DNA from: Erythrobacter litoralis HTCC2594
GTDB lineage: Bacteria; Pseudomonadota; Alphaproteobacteria; Sphingomonadales; Sphingomonadaceae
Direction of reading: 5' to 3'
Assembly: GCF_000013005.1 (NCBI RefSeq)
Contig: NC_007722.1
Coordinates: 1,059,501-1,123,500, forward strand
Length of the DNA stretch: 64,000 bases
Made by a program: the position numbers and the translations under genes. Under the pieces are notes generated by a model. That model worked only from the letters and a program-made list of their open reading frames with translations, was not told the origin of the DNA and did no database searches. Shown piece by piece: positions 25,874 to 34,886 of the stretch; the first letter of the stretch is position 1; every line of letters begins with the position of its first letter.

Positions 25874-27151
25874 ATGCGTGTCGCCCTTCTTGCCACCCTT
25901 TCTACCTTCGCACTTGTCGCGTGCGGCCCAAGTGCGGAATCGGGCGACAGCAGCGAGCAACAAACGGCTGCCGCCGAAACGAACGATTACGGCTACGAGA
26001 CGTATAGCGACGACAATCTCGCCGATACGATGGCGTCCAACGATGATCGCTACATGGACGAGAGCGGATCCGATGCCGGGAGCGAGGACGCGACGCCTAC
26101 CGACCTCCCCGATTCCGAAGAGCGCCCCATCATGCAGGCCCAGGTCGTACTCGACCGTGCAGGTTTCGGCCCCGGAGTCATCGACGGCAAGATGGGCATG
26201 AGCACGGAAAACGCGCTGCTGGGATTTCAGGAGGCCAATGACCTTGAGACGAGCGGCAAGCTCGATGACGCTACGAAGGAAGCGCTGAAAGATTGGGAGC
26301 GCATCCCTGCAACTCGCGTGGTGACCATTCCCACGAGCTGGAGCGATGCGACCTACTCCGACATCCCGGACGATACCGCGGCCAAGGCAAAAATGGAAAG
26401 GCTCGGCTATCGTTCGCTCGATGAACGGGTCGCGGAGCGATTCCACACGACGGTCGATGTGCTCAAGCGGCTCAACCCCAACGGAAAGCCTGCCGGATCG
26501 CAGACTGGCACAGGTTCGCAGGGCAACAGCGGTGCCGAGGGGGCCGATGACCGCAGCTCGAGCGCTACGCCGAGCTCGACGTCGAGCAGCACCGGCGGCG
26601 CATCTAAAACAAGCGAAGGTTTTTTCCGCGCCGGCCAGCAAATTCGCGTTCCCAATATCGGTGCCGACCGGATCGCACCCGGATCGCTCGAAGACACAGA
26701 CTGGCAGCGCACGCTGGCATCGCTCGGTGTCGGGACCGAGCAGCCCGAAGTCGACCGGATCGTGGTGAGCAAGTCCGAAGATACCCTCAAAGCCTACAAG
26801 GGCGATACCCTGGTCGCCATGTTCACCGTCAGCTCGGGTTCCAGTGAGTTCCCGCTGCCGCTGGGTGAATGGGACATTGTCGGCGAGGCGTACAATCCGC
26901 CTTACAGCTATGACCCGGAGGTGCTTGGGCAGGGCGAGGGCGAGACCTATACCTTGCCGCCGGGACCCAACGGGATGGTCGGCGTGGTCTGGATCGATCT
27001 CAGCAAAGAGCACTATGGCATCCACGGAACGCCCGAGCCTGAAACCATTGGCCGCGCGCAATCGAGCGGCTGCGTGCGCCTGACAAACTGGGATGCGGCA
27101 CGGCTCAGCCAGATGGTTTCGACCGATACTGCAGTGGAATTCGTCGCGTGA
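25874..27151 (+). CDS. L,D-transpeptidase lipoprotein with peptidoglycan-binding domain
   Basis: The 425-residue protein begins with a lipoprotein signal ending LVAC (Cys17), then a low-complexity acidic stretch. Next is a peptidoglycan-binding domain (AQVVLDRAGFGPGVIDGKMGMSTENALLGFQ, residues 90-135), a Ser/Gly/Thr-rich linker near 215-250, and a YkuD catalytic domain. The active site is His384 in YGIHGTPEP and Cys400 in SSGCVRL. Such enzymes make 3-3 crosslinks or attach proteins to peptidoglycan. It is followed 17 bases later by an M23 peptidase, a functional pair on the cell wall. Confidence 0.93.
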   Translation: MRVALLATLSTFALVACGPSAESGDSSEQQTAAAETNDYGYETYSDDNLADTMASNDDRYMDESGSDAGSEDATPTDLPDSEERPIMQAQVVLDRAGFGPGVIDGKMGMSTENALLGFQEANDLETSGKLDDATKEALKDWERIPATRVVTIPTSWSDATYSDIPDDTAAKAKMERLGYRSLDERVAERFHTTVDVLKRLNPNGKPAGSQTGTGSQGNSGAEGADDRSSSATPSSTSSSTGGASKTSEGFFRAGQQIRVPNIGADRIAPGSLEDTDWQRTLASLGVGTEQPEVDRIVVSKSEDTLKAYKGDTLVAMFTVSSGSSEFPLPLGEWDIVGEAYNPPYSYDPEVLGQGEGETYTLPPGPNGMVGVVWIDLSKEHYGIHGTPEPETIGRAQSSGCVRLTNWDAARLSQMVSTDTAVEFVA

Positions 27152-27168
27152 TCGGCTAAGACACTTGG

Positions 27169-27864
27169 ATGAAGTTCCTTGATCGCATTCTCACAATAGT
27201 CATCACCGCCACGGTAACGTCGATGATCTGGATCGTCGCCGGTGGCAGTCTGATCGAAAACGCCACGTCGGGCGACCAGATCGACCAGACGCGTCCTGCC
27301 GAGGCGGAGCCGAGCCCGTCCCCGACCGAGGTCGAAGACGAAGATGCGGATCGTACGCCGCAACCGGGGGAATCGGCCCGCGTTCTCGACACGGAGACGG
27401 CATCGCAGCCTACCGAGCGCGAGAATGCGCAGTTGCTGGTTCCCGTGCTCAACGTGCGCCCGAGCGATCTGTCCGACACCTTTACCGATGCCCGTGGCGG
27501 CGGCGTTCGCCTGCATGAGGCGATCGATATCATGGCCCCCAAGGGTACGACTGTTCGCGCGGCGGCCGCTGGCACGATCGAAAAACTGTTCCAGTCGGCT
27601 GCCGGCGGCAAGACGATCTACGTCCGTTCGGATGATCGCAAGACCATCCACTATTACGCGCATCTCGATGAATATGCCGAGGGACTGCGTGAAGGGCAAA
27701 AGATCAGGCGCGGTCAACGCATCGGCACCGTCGGATCGAGCGGCAATGCCAGCGAGGAGGCCCCGCATCTGCACTTCGCAATCCTGCGGACCACCGCCGA
27801 TGCCGAATGGTGGGAGCCGGCCAACGCCGTCAACCCGTATCCCTTGCTGTCGGGCAGTCGCTGA
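27169..27864 (+). CDS. M23 family peptidoglycan endopeptidase, membrane-anchored
   Basis: The 231-residue protein has an uncleaved N-terminal helix (ILTIVITATVTSMIWIVAGG), an acidic Pro/Glu linker and a LytM/M23 domain. The zinc ligands are visible: His116 and Asp120 in RLHEAIDIMAP, and His202 with His200 in PHLHFAI. All are intact, so it is predicted active rather than an EnvC-like activator. It lies directly after the L,D-transpeptidase gene and is probably cotranscribed. Confidence 0.92.
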   Translation: MKFLDRILTIVITATVTSMIWIVAGGSLIENATSGDQIDQTRPAEAEPSPSPTEVEDEDADRTPQPGESARVLDTETASQPTERENAQLLVPVLNVRPSDLSDTFTDARGGGVRLHEAIDIMAPKGTTVRAAAAGTIEKLFQSAAGGKTIYVRSDDRKTIHYYAHLDEYAEGLREGQKIRRGQRIGTVGSSGNASEEAPHLHFAILRTTADAEWWEPANAVNPYPLLSGSR

Positions 27865-27867
27865 AGC

Positions 27868-28233
27868 CTACTGGAGCGGTCCGATACGCACGCAGCGTAT
27901 CCGATCAAGCGATCCGTCGGATTTCAGTTTGCGCAGAATGGAACTGCCCATCCTCTTGTAGCGCTGGTCCTTCATCGGTCCGCGCGTGAACACGAGCTCG
28001 TCTCCCTGCATCAGATAGGTGCCGTCGCCTGTCGGGCTGAGATAGCGCGAGGCATTCTTGATCGAGAACCGCATGTCGTCGATGTCCCGCCAGGCCGGCC
28101 CGCTGGCATCGCCGGGCAGCGAACATTGGTAGCGCCCGACCGGCAACGTGCCGAGCGGCGCGCCGGACTGCGCAGCAAGCGGGGCGGCGAGCATGGCCGA
28201 CAGGGCCGCGGCGAGGGAGAGCGCGCGTTTCAC
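27868..28233 (-). CDS. Secreted protein of unknown function
   Basis: This 121-residue protein has a signal peptide (KRALSLAAALSAMLAAPLAAQ). The mature part contains two cysteines (near residues 37 and 116) and a compact beta region (RYLSPTGDGTYLMQGDELVFTRGPM). I do not recognise a domain. The GTG at 28233 follows AAAGGA by eight bases. It is divergent from efp and convergent with the M23 gene, three bases apart. Confidence 0.72.
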   Translation of the reverse strand: MKRALSLAAALSAMLAAPLAAQSGAPLGTLPVGRYQCSLPGDASGPAWRDIDDMRFSIKNASRYLSPTGDGTYLMQGDELVFTRGPMKDQRYKRMGSSILRKLKSDGSLDRIRCVRIGPLQ

Positions 28234-28365
28234 TATAGTGTCCTTTACCAGCGCGCGCTCCCTAGTACCACCAACCTTGCTCCGGCATGAGCGACAGGCT
28301 AGAGGGCGCGCCAGATTATGCGTCGCTTTACCGGCGCGCTCTTTCTCACAGCAAGGCATTCACCC

Positions 28366-28929
28366 ATGAAGATTAGCGGCGTGGACATCCGTCCCGGCAA
28401 CATCATCGAATATGAAGGCGGCATCTGGAAAGTCGCCAAGATCCAGCACACCCAGCCGGGCAAGGGCGGTGCCTATATGCAGGTCGAGATGAAGAACCTG
28501 CAGGACGGTCGCAAGACCAATGTTCGCTTCCGCAGCGCCGACACGGTCGAGAAAGTACGTCTCGACACGCAGGATTACCAGTTCCTCTATGAAGACGGCG
28601 ACCAGCTCGTGTTCATGGACCAAGACACCTATGAGCAGATCAATCTCGACAGTGACCTGCTGGGCGATGCCCGTCCATTCTTGCAGGATGGCATGACTGT
28701 CCAGCTCGAGCTGTGGGAAGAGAAACCCATCAGCGTGCAGCTGCCGCAGCAGGTGGAAGCCGATATCGTCGAAGCCGATGCGGTGGTAAAGGGCCAAACG
28801 GCCTCGTCCAGCTACAAGCCGGCCGTGCTCGACAATGGCGTTCGCATCATGGTCCCGCCGCATATCGAAAGCGGCACGCGCATTGTGGTCGATGTCTACG
28901 AGCAGACCTATGTCGGGAAGGCTGGCTAA
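28366..28929 (+). CDS. efp: Elongation factor P
   Basis: EF-P relieves ribosome stalling at polyproline stretches. The 187-residue protein has the three-domain layout. The tip lysine is Lys33 in PGKGGAY; modification enzymes (EpmA/B) are not in the window. The C-terminal signature [29 protein letters not shown] is standard. ATG 28366 is chosen over an upstream in-frame ATG because it gives the universal [12 protein letters not shown] start. The next gene starts five bases downstream. Confidence 0.97.
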   Translation: MKISGVDIRPGNIIEYEGGIWKVAKIQHTQPGKGGAYMQVEMKNLQDGRKTNVRFRSADTVEKVRLDTQDYQFLYEDGDQLVFMDQDTYEQINLDSDLLGDARPFLQDGMTVQLELWEEKPISVQLPQQVEADIVEADAVVKGQTASSSYKPAVLDNGVRIMVPPHIESGTRIVVDVYEQTYVGKAG

Positions 28930-28934
28930 GCGTC

Positions 28935-29753
28935 ATGTCGATGTATTCCGGCCTCATCCGGGTGATGGAAAAAGCTGCGCGCAAGGCGGGCGGAAAGCTG
29001 CGCCGCGACTTCGGCGAGGTCGAGCACCTGCAAGTGAGCCGCAAGGGCCCGGCGGATTTCGTTTCCAAGGCCGACCAGATTGCCGAACGGACGCTTTATG
29101 ACGAGCTGATCTATGCGCGGCCCGACTGGGGGTTCGTGCTGGAAGAAGGCGGCACGATCGAGGGCGATCCGGGCAAGCCGCGCTGGATCGTCGACCCGCT
29201 CGATGGGACCAGCAATTTTCTCCACGGTATCCCGCATTTCGCAATCAGTATCGCTGTGCAGGAGCCAAAGCTCGACGGCTCGGGCTGGGGCGATGTGACG
29301 GCGGCGGTGGTGTACCAGCCGATAAACGACGAAACCTATTGGGCCGAGAAGACCCGCGGTGCGTGGCTGCACGATGGCCGCCTGCGTGTTTCGTCACGGC
29401 GTAACCTCACCGACGCTCTGATCGCCACTGGGATTCCATTTCAGGGGCATGGTGATTTCGCAGAGTGGAGCCGCATCTTCGGTGCCATCGGACCCGAAGT
29501 CGCCGGCATCCGCCGCTTTGGCGCCGCCTCGCTCGATCTCGCTTGGCTGGCCCAGGGGCGCTTCGACGGCTTCTGGGAAAGCGGTCTCAACGACTGGGAT
29601 ACGGCGGCCGGCTGCCTGCTTGTGCGCGAGGCCGGCGGCTTCGTTACCGACTTCCGCGGTCGGTCCAACCCGATCCATTCGGCGCAGGTTCTGGCTGCGA
29701 ACGACGGTTTGCATTCCAAACTGCACAAACTCTTGGCCAACAGCTTGAAGTGA
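28935..29753 (+). CDS. suhB: Inositol monophosphatase family protein (SuhB-like)
   Basis: The 272-residue protein has the metal-binding motifs of the lithium-sensitive phosphatase family: LEEGGTIEG, WIVDPLDGTSNFLHGIPHFAIS, and GLNDWDTAAGCLLVREAGG. E. coli SuhB also acts in transcription antitermination; which role applies here is unknown. It begins five bases after efp. In-frame ATG codons at 28935 and 28941 are both possible. Confidence 0.92.
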   Translation: MSMYSGLIRVMEKAARKAGGKLRRDFGEVEHLQVSRKGPADFVSKADQIAERTLYDELIYARPDWGFVLEEGGTIEGDPGKPRWIVDPLDGTSNFLHGIPHFAISIAVQEPKLDGSGWGDVTAAVVYQPINDETYWAEKTRGAWLHDGRLRVSSRRNLTDALIATGIPFQGHGDFAEWSRIFGAIGPEVAGIRRFGAASLDLAWLAQGRFDGFWESGLNDWDTAAGCLLVREAGGFVTDFRGRSNPIHSAQVLAANDGLHSKLHKLLANSLK

Positions 29754-29793
29754 TTGCGGGCGAGCGCTAACAGCGCCGTTCCGCTCAAGGTGA

Positions 29794-29878
29794 GCCCCTG
29801 TGGTGGAATTGGTAGACGCGCTCGACTCAAAATCGAGTTCCGAAAGGAGTGTCCGTTCGAGTCGGACCAGGGGCACCA
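29794..29878 (+). tRNA. tRNA-Leu (anticodon CAA)
   Basis: The 85-nucleotide sequence has acceptor GCCCCTG/CAGGGGC and anticodon loop CTCAAAA with anticodon CAA. It has a long variable arm typical of class II tRNA, and the T arm carries TTCGAGT. Discriminator A and encoded CCA are present. Confidence 0.96.
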
Positions 29879-29992
29879 TTTTCCATTTCCCGATTAAGTG
29901 TAACCTCCCTTCGCATTCATGCGAATGGAGGCACTGACAGTTGCTTGCCCATGGTGGGAGAGCGCTCATCACTGCAATCGGGGACCGAAATC

Positions 29993-30583
29993 ATGGCATT
30001 CACTATTCGCGGCGCCGTCATCGCCGTTTCGCTCGCATTGCTCGCCACGGTGGCGAGCCAGTTATTCTACATCGGTGTCGTCGCTGAACTCGATGACGGG
30101 ACATTCCTGCGAAAGGTCACGTGGACTACGGAAATGGCGATGTTTTCGCTCGTGGCGATCGCGGCCTTGCCGCTGGCCTCGCGCAGCACGGTGCCGCTGG
30201 TGTGGGCTGCCATCGCTATCTCCGGTATCATGAACGTCATCCAGGTCGGTATCGGACTCGCCGAATTCGGTCCTGCGCGAGAAGCGGCGGACGAGGCCGT
30301 GTTCCAGAGCGTGCTGGGCGGCGCCTTCTTCCTTTATTTCCATGCCAAGGCGCTCATCGGAATGGCTGCGATCGGACTCGGCCTTTCAGCGCTTGCTCAC
30401 GGCACCCTCGGCAAGGTGCTCGGCGGATTGTCGATTCTCGCAGGAGCTGCGGCGGCCGTCCTCAACCTGCTCGCGATGGCCAACGGAATGGAAGTCATGT
30501 TCCCCGCCGGCGCCTCGGGCACTGCGGCGACGGCGCTGTTTGCGCTCACCGCCCTGCTTGTCGTGAAGGGCGAGGCTGGCTGA
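29993..30583 (+). CDS. Integral membrane protein of unknown function
   Basis: The 196-residue protein has about six hydrophobic helices and few charges. I do not recognise the family. ATG 29993 begins with the first membrane helix (MAFTIRGAVIAVSLALLATVASQLF); an in-frame ATG at 29951 would add a polar stretch that does not look conserved. It lies between tRNA-Leu and an SLC13-type carrier, with a hairpin after it. Confidence 0.68.
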   Translation: MAFTIRGAVIAVSLALLATVASQLFYIGVVAELDDGTFLRKVTWTTEMAMFSLVAIAALPLASRSTVPLVWAAIAISGIMNVIQVGIGLAEFGPAREAADEAVFQSVLGGAFFLYFHAKALIGMAAIGLGLSALAHGTLGKVLGGLSILAGAAAAVLNLLAMANGMEVMFPAGASGTAATALFALTALLVVKGEAG

Positions 30584-30598
30584 GAAAACCAGCTAGGT

Positions 30599-30629
30599 GG
30601 GGAGGTGCCTGCATTCCCGGGCACCTCCC
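30599..30629 (+). terminator. Hairpin after the membrane-protein gene, probable terminator
   Basis: GGGAGGTGCC pairs with GGCACCTCCC around a short loop, 15 bases after the stop codon. The following sequence (GTTACG) lacks a strong T run, so termination may be weak. Confidence 0.5.
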
Positions 30630-30684
30630 GTTACGAATAGCGATTGCTTAGTAACGCGGTAGTTCGCTATCGCCTGCGGCAAGG

Positions 30685-32499
30685 ATGATCGCCGCACCCT
30701 CTTTCCATGCGATAGCTGCCATAGCCGTGACGATCGCGATGTTCGTCGGCTTCATCCGCGGGCGCCTTTCGATAGAGATCGTCTCGCTGCTGACCATCGC
30801 GGTGATTGCGGTGGGGCTCTATTTCTTTCCCATCGAAGGCACAGATCCGACAGACGGTATCGTGCTCGCATTCTCCGGCTTCGGTCATTACGCACTGATT
30901 ACCATTTGTGCGCTGATGATCATGGGGCGGGGCTTGGTCGTGACCGGTGCGCTGGAACCAGCCGCGCGATTTCTAGAGCGGGTGTTTAAGTGGAACATTC
31001 AGCTTGGCCTGCTGTTTTCGCTGCTGATCGCCTTCGTGCTGTCGATGGGCGTCAACAACACACCGGTGCTGGTGTTGCTGATCCCGATCTTTGTGACGCT
31101 CGCGGCGCGCGGTGCGCTGCCCGCTTCCAAGACGCTGATTCCGCTCAACGCCGCTTCGCTGATCGGCGGTCTGGCGACGACCATCGGCACTTCGACCAAT
31201 ATCCTCGTCGTTTCGATCGCGGTCGACCTCGGCATGGACCGTATGGGGGTGTTCCATTTCACGCCCATCGTGCTGGTCGCCGGTGCACTGGCGCTTCCAT
31301 ACCTGTGGCTCGTGATGCCACGCATGCTGAAGGACAATCGCACCACCGAATTTCAGCAGCAACGGAAATTCTATTCGCGTTTGCGCGTGGGCGACGAATC
31401 CAAGCTCGTCGGCGAGAAAATCGCCGATATCTTGCCGCGCCTGCCGGAAGGGATCACCTTTCACGACAAGACCGACGGTACGATCACCGCGCAAGAGCGG
31501 CTGCTGATATCCGGCACGCACGAAGCGCTGGAGGAGGCCATGCGCGAGATCGGCGGCGAAGTTGCGCCGATCTGGGTCATCGACAAGATCCGCCGCAAGT
31601 CGCGCGAGCTGGGGCAGGATATCAATGTCGTCGAAATGACCGTGACGGCGGATTCGCGCCTGCTCAACCGGACCTTGCCGACATCGGGCGTGGCCGACCT
31701 GTTCGGCGTCGCCGTGCTCGGCATCCATCGCCCCGACACCGTAATCGGCGACAAGGACAAATACAGTTCCGGCGGCGACCTGCGCATCAACGAAGGCGAC
31801 GTGCTGTTGGTCATGGGCCTGATCGACGACGTGCAGGAATTTGCGCGATCGGACAGCCTGTTGCAGCTCGAGGGTGCACGCGAATTGCCGCGTCGGTCTA
31901 AGGCACTTCTCGCCGCCATCATCATGGGCATTTCCGTCGGTCTCGCCTCGCTCGGCATTTTCCCCATCGCCATCGCTGCGCTGGGCGGCGCAATCCTGAT
32001 GTTCGTGACCGGCTGCGTTAAATTCGACCGTGTCGGCAAGGCGTTGTCCGGCCAGGTCATCGTGCTGGTCGCGGCCTCCATTGCGATCGGTCGCTTGATT
32101 GACGAGAGCGGCGCGGCCGACTGGTTGGGACAATTGCTGTCGTTGGCAATCGCTTTCGACGGGCCGGCGAATATCCAGCTCGCCATCACCATCGCCGTCA
32201 TCATGCTTTTCATGACAGTGCTGACCAATTTCGCGTCGAATGCGACCGCGGCGACAGTCGGCACCCCTATCGCATTTGCCATTTCCAATCAGCTTGGCCT
32301 GCCGCCGGAGCCGCTGGTGCTGGCGGTGCTGTTCGGCTGCAACCTGTGCTACGCGACGCCGATCGCCTATCAGACCAATATGCTGATCATGGCCGAGGGG
32401 TCGTACAATTTCCAGGATTACGTCCGCACAGGCGTGCCGCTCGTTGCGATCATGGTAACTACGCTCACGGCGTTGCTTGTGCTGACTTACGGGATGTGA
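30685..32499 (+). CDS. SLC13-type permease with two TrkA-C domains
   Basis: The 604-residue protein has two blocks of membrane helices flanking a cytosolic part with two RCK_C/TrkA-C regulatory domains (about residues 215-300 and 305-395). Each membrane half has the divalent-anion symporter loops. ASLIGGLATTIGTSTNILV in the first repeat and TNFASNATAATVGTPIAFA in the second carry the SNT-like motifs of the SLC13/CitT superfamily. Likely substrates are dicarboxylates or sulfate, but none can be chosen from context. Confidence 0.9.
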   Translation: MIAAPSFHAIAAIAVTIAMFVGFIRGRLSIEIVSLLTIAVIAVGLYFFPIEGTDPTDGIVLAFSGFGHYALITICALMIMGRGLVVTGALEPAARFLERVFKWNIQLGLLFSLLIAFVLSMGVNNTPVLVLLIPIFVTLAARGALPASKTLIPLNAASLIGGLATTIGTSTNILVVSIAVDLGMDRMGVFHFTPIVLVAGALALPYLWLVMPRMLKDNRTTEFQQQRKFYSRLRVGDESKLVGEKIADILPRLPEGITFHDKTDGTITAQERLLISGTHEALEEAMREIGGEVAPIWVIDKIRRKSRELGQDINVVEMTVTADSRLLNRTLPTSGVADLFGVAVLGIHRPDTVIGDKDKYSSGGDLRINEGDVLLVMGLIDDVQEFARSDSLLQLEGARELPRRSKALLAAIIMGISVGLASLGIFPIAIAALGGAILMFVTGCVKFDRVGKALSGQVIVLVAASIAIGRLIDESGAADWLGQLLSLAIAFDGPANIQLAITIAVIMLFMTVLTNFASNATAATVGTPIAFAISNQLGLPPEPLVLAVLFGCNLCYATPIAYQTNMLIMAEGSYNFQDYVRTGVPLVAIMVTTLTALLVLTYGM

Positions 32500-32666
32500 C
32501 GCGCAGCGAGGGTGGCTTCCCTGCCGCGCAAGGACATGGCAGAGTGCAGTCCATTCGGGGCGGCACCTTCCGGCGGTTCACTGGAGTGGCGCTGCCAACA
32601 AGACAGTTTTTGGTCGCCAGAACGTAGGTTCGTGCGGTCCATCGCATCGGGAATTGGGGAGTGGAT

Positions 32667-33995
32667 ATGAACTGGGTTCTGGGTTTAGCTGCAGTTTCGG
32701 CTCTTGCGCTGGTCGCGAGTGCTGCCTCGGCGAATGAACTGCGCGAAGATGTCATGGGCGATATGCCGGGCCTGGTGGAGCTTTATAAAGACCTGCACGC
32801 CAACCCCGAGCTTAGTTTCCAGGAGTTCGAAACGGCCAAGAAACTCGCCGACAGGGCTCGCGCTCTCGGGTTCGAGGTCACCGAGGGGGTCGGGCAGACC
32901 GGCGTAGTCGCGGTCATGCGCAACGGCGAAGGCCCCACGGTCATGCTGCGCGCCGACATGGACGGGCTACCGGTAGTCGAGCAGACCGGACTGCCGTATG
33001 CGTCAAAGCGGACTGCGGTGCCTGCCTCCGGGGTCGAAACCGGCGTAATGCACGCCTGCGGTCACGATACGCATATGGCGGCGTGGGTCGGTGCGGCGCA
33101 ATTGCTGTCGGAGCGGAAGGCCGAATGGTCGGGCACCCTGGTGATGATCCTGCAACCGGCGGAGGAGATCGGGCTGGGCGCTCTGGCAATGCTCGAAGAC
33201 GGGCTTTACGAGCGCTTTCCCAAGCCGGACTACGTGCTGGGTTTCCACGACGCGGCGCAGTTTCCTGCGGGCATGATCGGCTATTCGCCCGGCTACGCGC
33301 TGGCCAACGTTGACAGCGTCGACATCACTGTCAAAGGCGTCGGCGGGCATGGCGCGTACCCGCATACGGCCAAGGATCCGATCGTCCTTGCAAGTGCGAT
33401 CGTAATGAAGCTGCAGACGCTGGTGAGCCGCGAAAGCTCGCCGCTCGATCCGGCAGTCGTGACTGTCGGTAGCTTCCTAGCCGGAGCCAAGCACAACATC
33501 ATCCCGGACGAGGCGAAGCTACAGCTTACCGTGCGCTCGTACAGCGATGAATCGCGCCAGCTGCTGCTTGATGGCATCAAGCGGATCGTGAAGGGTGAGG
33601 CCATGGCGGCGGGCATGCCGGACGACAGGATGCCCGAGGTCAACGTCATCCTTCCGTACACGCCTTCGACCTACAACACGCCCGAATTCACAGAGCAGGT
33701 CATGGCGAAGCTAACAGACCGCTTCGGCGAAGGGCGCGTGATGCAGGTACCTTCGGTCATGGGCGGCGAGGACTTCGGCCAGTTCTACCGCGCCGACCGC
33801 GAGAACATCGAATCGCTGATCTTCTGGGTCGGCGGCGTCCCGCAGGACGAGTTCGACGCAGCGCAGCGTGGTGAGACGAAGCTGCCGTCGCTGCACAGCC
33901 CGTTCTGGGCACCCGATGCGGAAAAGGTGATTGCGACGGCTACCGAAGCCATGGTCGCGTCGACGCTCGACCTGATGAGCGCGTCGGGAGGTTAG
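32667..33995 (+). CDS. Exported M20-family amidohydrolase (IAA-amino acid hydrolase-like)
   Basis: The 442-residue protein has a signal peptide (WVLGLAAVSALALVASAASA) and a dinuclear metallopeptidase domain: MHACGHDTHMAA, LQPAEEIGLGA, and the lid domain beginning VDITVKGVGGHGAYPHTAKDP. The family cleaves N-acyl amino acids such as hippurate or auxin conjugates. A secreted version is typical of sphingomonads. ATG 32667 sits five bases after GGGGAGTG. Confidence 0.92.
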   Translation: MNWVLGLAAVSALALVASAASANELREDVMGDMPGLVELYKDLHANPELSFQEFETAKKLADRARALGFEVTEGVGQTGVVAVMRNGEGPTVMLRADMDGLPVVEQTGLPYASKRTAVPASGVETGVMHACGHDTHMAAWVGAAQLLSERKAEWSGTLVMILQPAEEIGLGALAMLEDGLYERFPKPDYVLGFHDAAQFPAGMIGYSPGYALANVDSVDITVKGVGGHGAYPHTAKDPIVLASAIVMKLQTLVSRESSPLDPAVVTVGSFLAGAKHNIIPDEAKLQLTVRSYSDESRQLLLDGIKRIVKGEAMAAGMPDDRMPEVNVILPYTPSTYNTPEFTEQVMAKLTDRFGEGRVMQVPSVMGGEDFGQFYRADRENIESLIFWVGGVPQDEFDAAQRGETKLPSLHSPFWAPDAEKVIATATEAMVASTLDLMSASGG

Positions 33996-34004
33996 CCGGG
34001 GCTG

Positions 34005-34574
34005 CTAGAAGTCGTCGCCGGCATCGGACGCCAGATCGACCGCCGCGCTCGAACCGCCGGTTCTTGCACGCGATGCTTGCGTCAGCCGCTCCATCGCTGC
34101 CTGGCGTTCTGCGGATGTGCCCGAGAGGAGGACGTTACGACCACCGGTCAGTTGACGCCGCAATTCGGGGGAGAGTGCGAACCACTCATCCTCGGTCATG
34201 CCGAGGATTGACCAGATTGCAGCTCCCTGCCCCACTTTCGAAGGGGCTCGCCGCATGGTCGCAGACAGCCTGCCGCTGCCGCGCGCAGCGAGCGTTGGCG
34301 CGCCCAGGGCTGTGTCTGGGCCGAAACTGCCGCCCCCCTGCTGCGCGTCGGAACCTTCGCGCCGTGTGATGATCGCGCTGACCGGCTCGCCGTCGGGCTT
34401 GCGCACATCGGCGACCTGCTTGGCCATCTCGGCCTTTACAGCGTCCTGCGCCTCGTCATCCGCCATAAAGCCGATGGCCGCGGTGACGCAGATCGTCACA
34501 ACGGCGAAGTGTTGATACATCTTCGCGGTGCTCAGCGGCTTCTTCTTGGCTTTGCGGACCATGCGGGCCGCCAT
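34005..34574 (-). CDS. Single-pass membrane protein of unknown function
   Basis: The 189-residue protein starts with a basic stretch (RMVRKAKKKPL) and one membrane helix (FAVVTICVTAAIGFMA). The rest is Gly/Ala/Ser-rich and polar, without a recognised fold. It has a conserved-looking segment WSILGMTEDEWFALSPELRRQLTGG near residue 120. It is convergent with the M20 gene, nine bases apart, and has no evident operon partner. Confidence 0.65.
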   Translation of the reverse strand: MAARMVRKAKKKPLSTAKMYQHFAVVTICVTAAIGFMADDEAQDAVKAEMAKQVADVRKPDGEPVSAIITRREGSDAQQGGGSFGPDTALGAPTLAARGSGRLSATMRRAPSKVGQGAAIWSILGMTEDEWFALSPELRRQLTGGRNVLLSGTSAERQAAMERLTQASRARTGGSSAAVDLASDAGDDF

Positions 34575-34613
34575 AGCGCCAAGCGGTTAATCAATCGCGA
34601 GCGTCACCTCACG

Positions 34614-34655
34614 CAAAATTATGCGGCCGCCGGAGCGTCAAACTCCGACGGCCGC
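34614..34655 (-). terminator. Rho-independent terminator of the aceA unit
   Basis: On the minus strand GCGGCC, two mismatched bases and CGGAG pair across a seven-base loop with their complements, followed by ATAATTTTG. It lies 33 bases after the stop of the 56-residue gene. Confidence 0.8.
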
Positions 34656-34687
34656 CATCTCCTCCCCAGGAGATCGGTTAGCGTCGC

Positions 34688-34858
34688 TCAGCCGTAATTG
34701 CCCAAGCGATGGTGCAAGGCGTTGATCTTGGCCAGTTCCTCGCGGTCTTCGGTAGCTTTGGCATGGCTCTCCAGCGCACGCCGCAGCAGCTTGAAATCCG
34801 CAGTCGAGAGCAGGGCGCGCGCCCGTCCCGGTTCCTTTTTGGCTTCGGTGTCGGTCAT
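34688..34858 (-). CDS. 56-residue helical protein downstream of aceA
   Basis: A short gene reading MTDTEAKKEPGRARALLSTA and ending HHRLGNYG. It has a clear Shine-Dalgarno GGAGAGGA six bases upstream and starts 28 bases after the aceA stop, on the same strand and before the terminator. The charged, Leu/Ala-rich composition predicts one or two helices (FKLLRRALESHAKATEDREELAKINALHHRL). I do not recognise it. Context makes it part of the isocitrate lyase operon. Confidence 0.78.
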   Translation of the reverse strand: MTDTEAKKEPGRARALLSTADFKLLRRALESHAKATEDREELAKINALHHRLGNYG

Positions 34859-34886
34859 CGTTCCTCTCCTTCTTCTCGCTGCCCGA

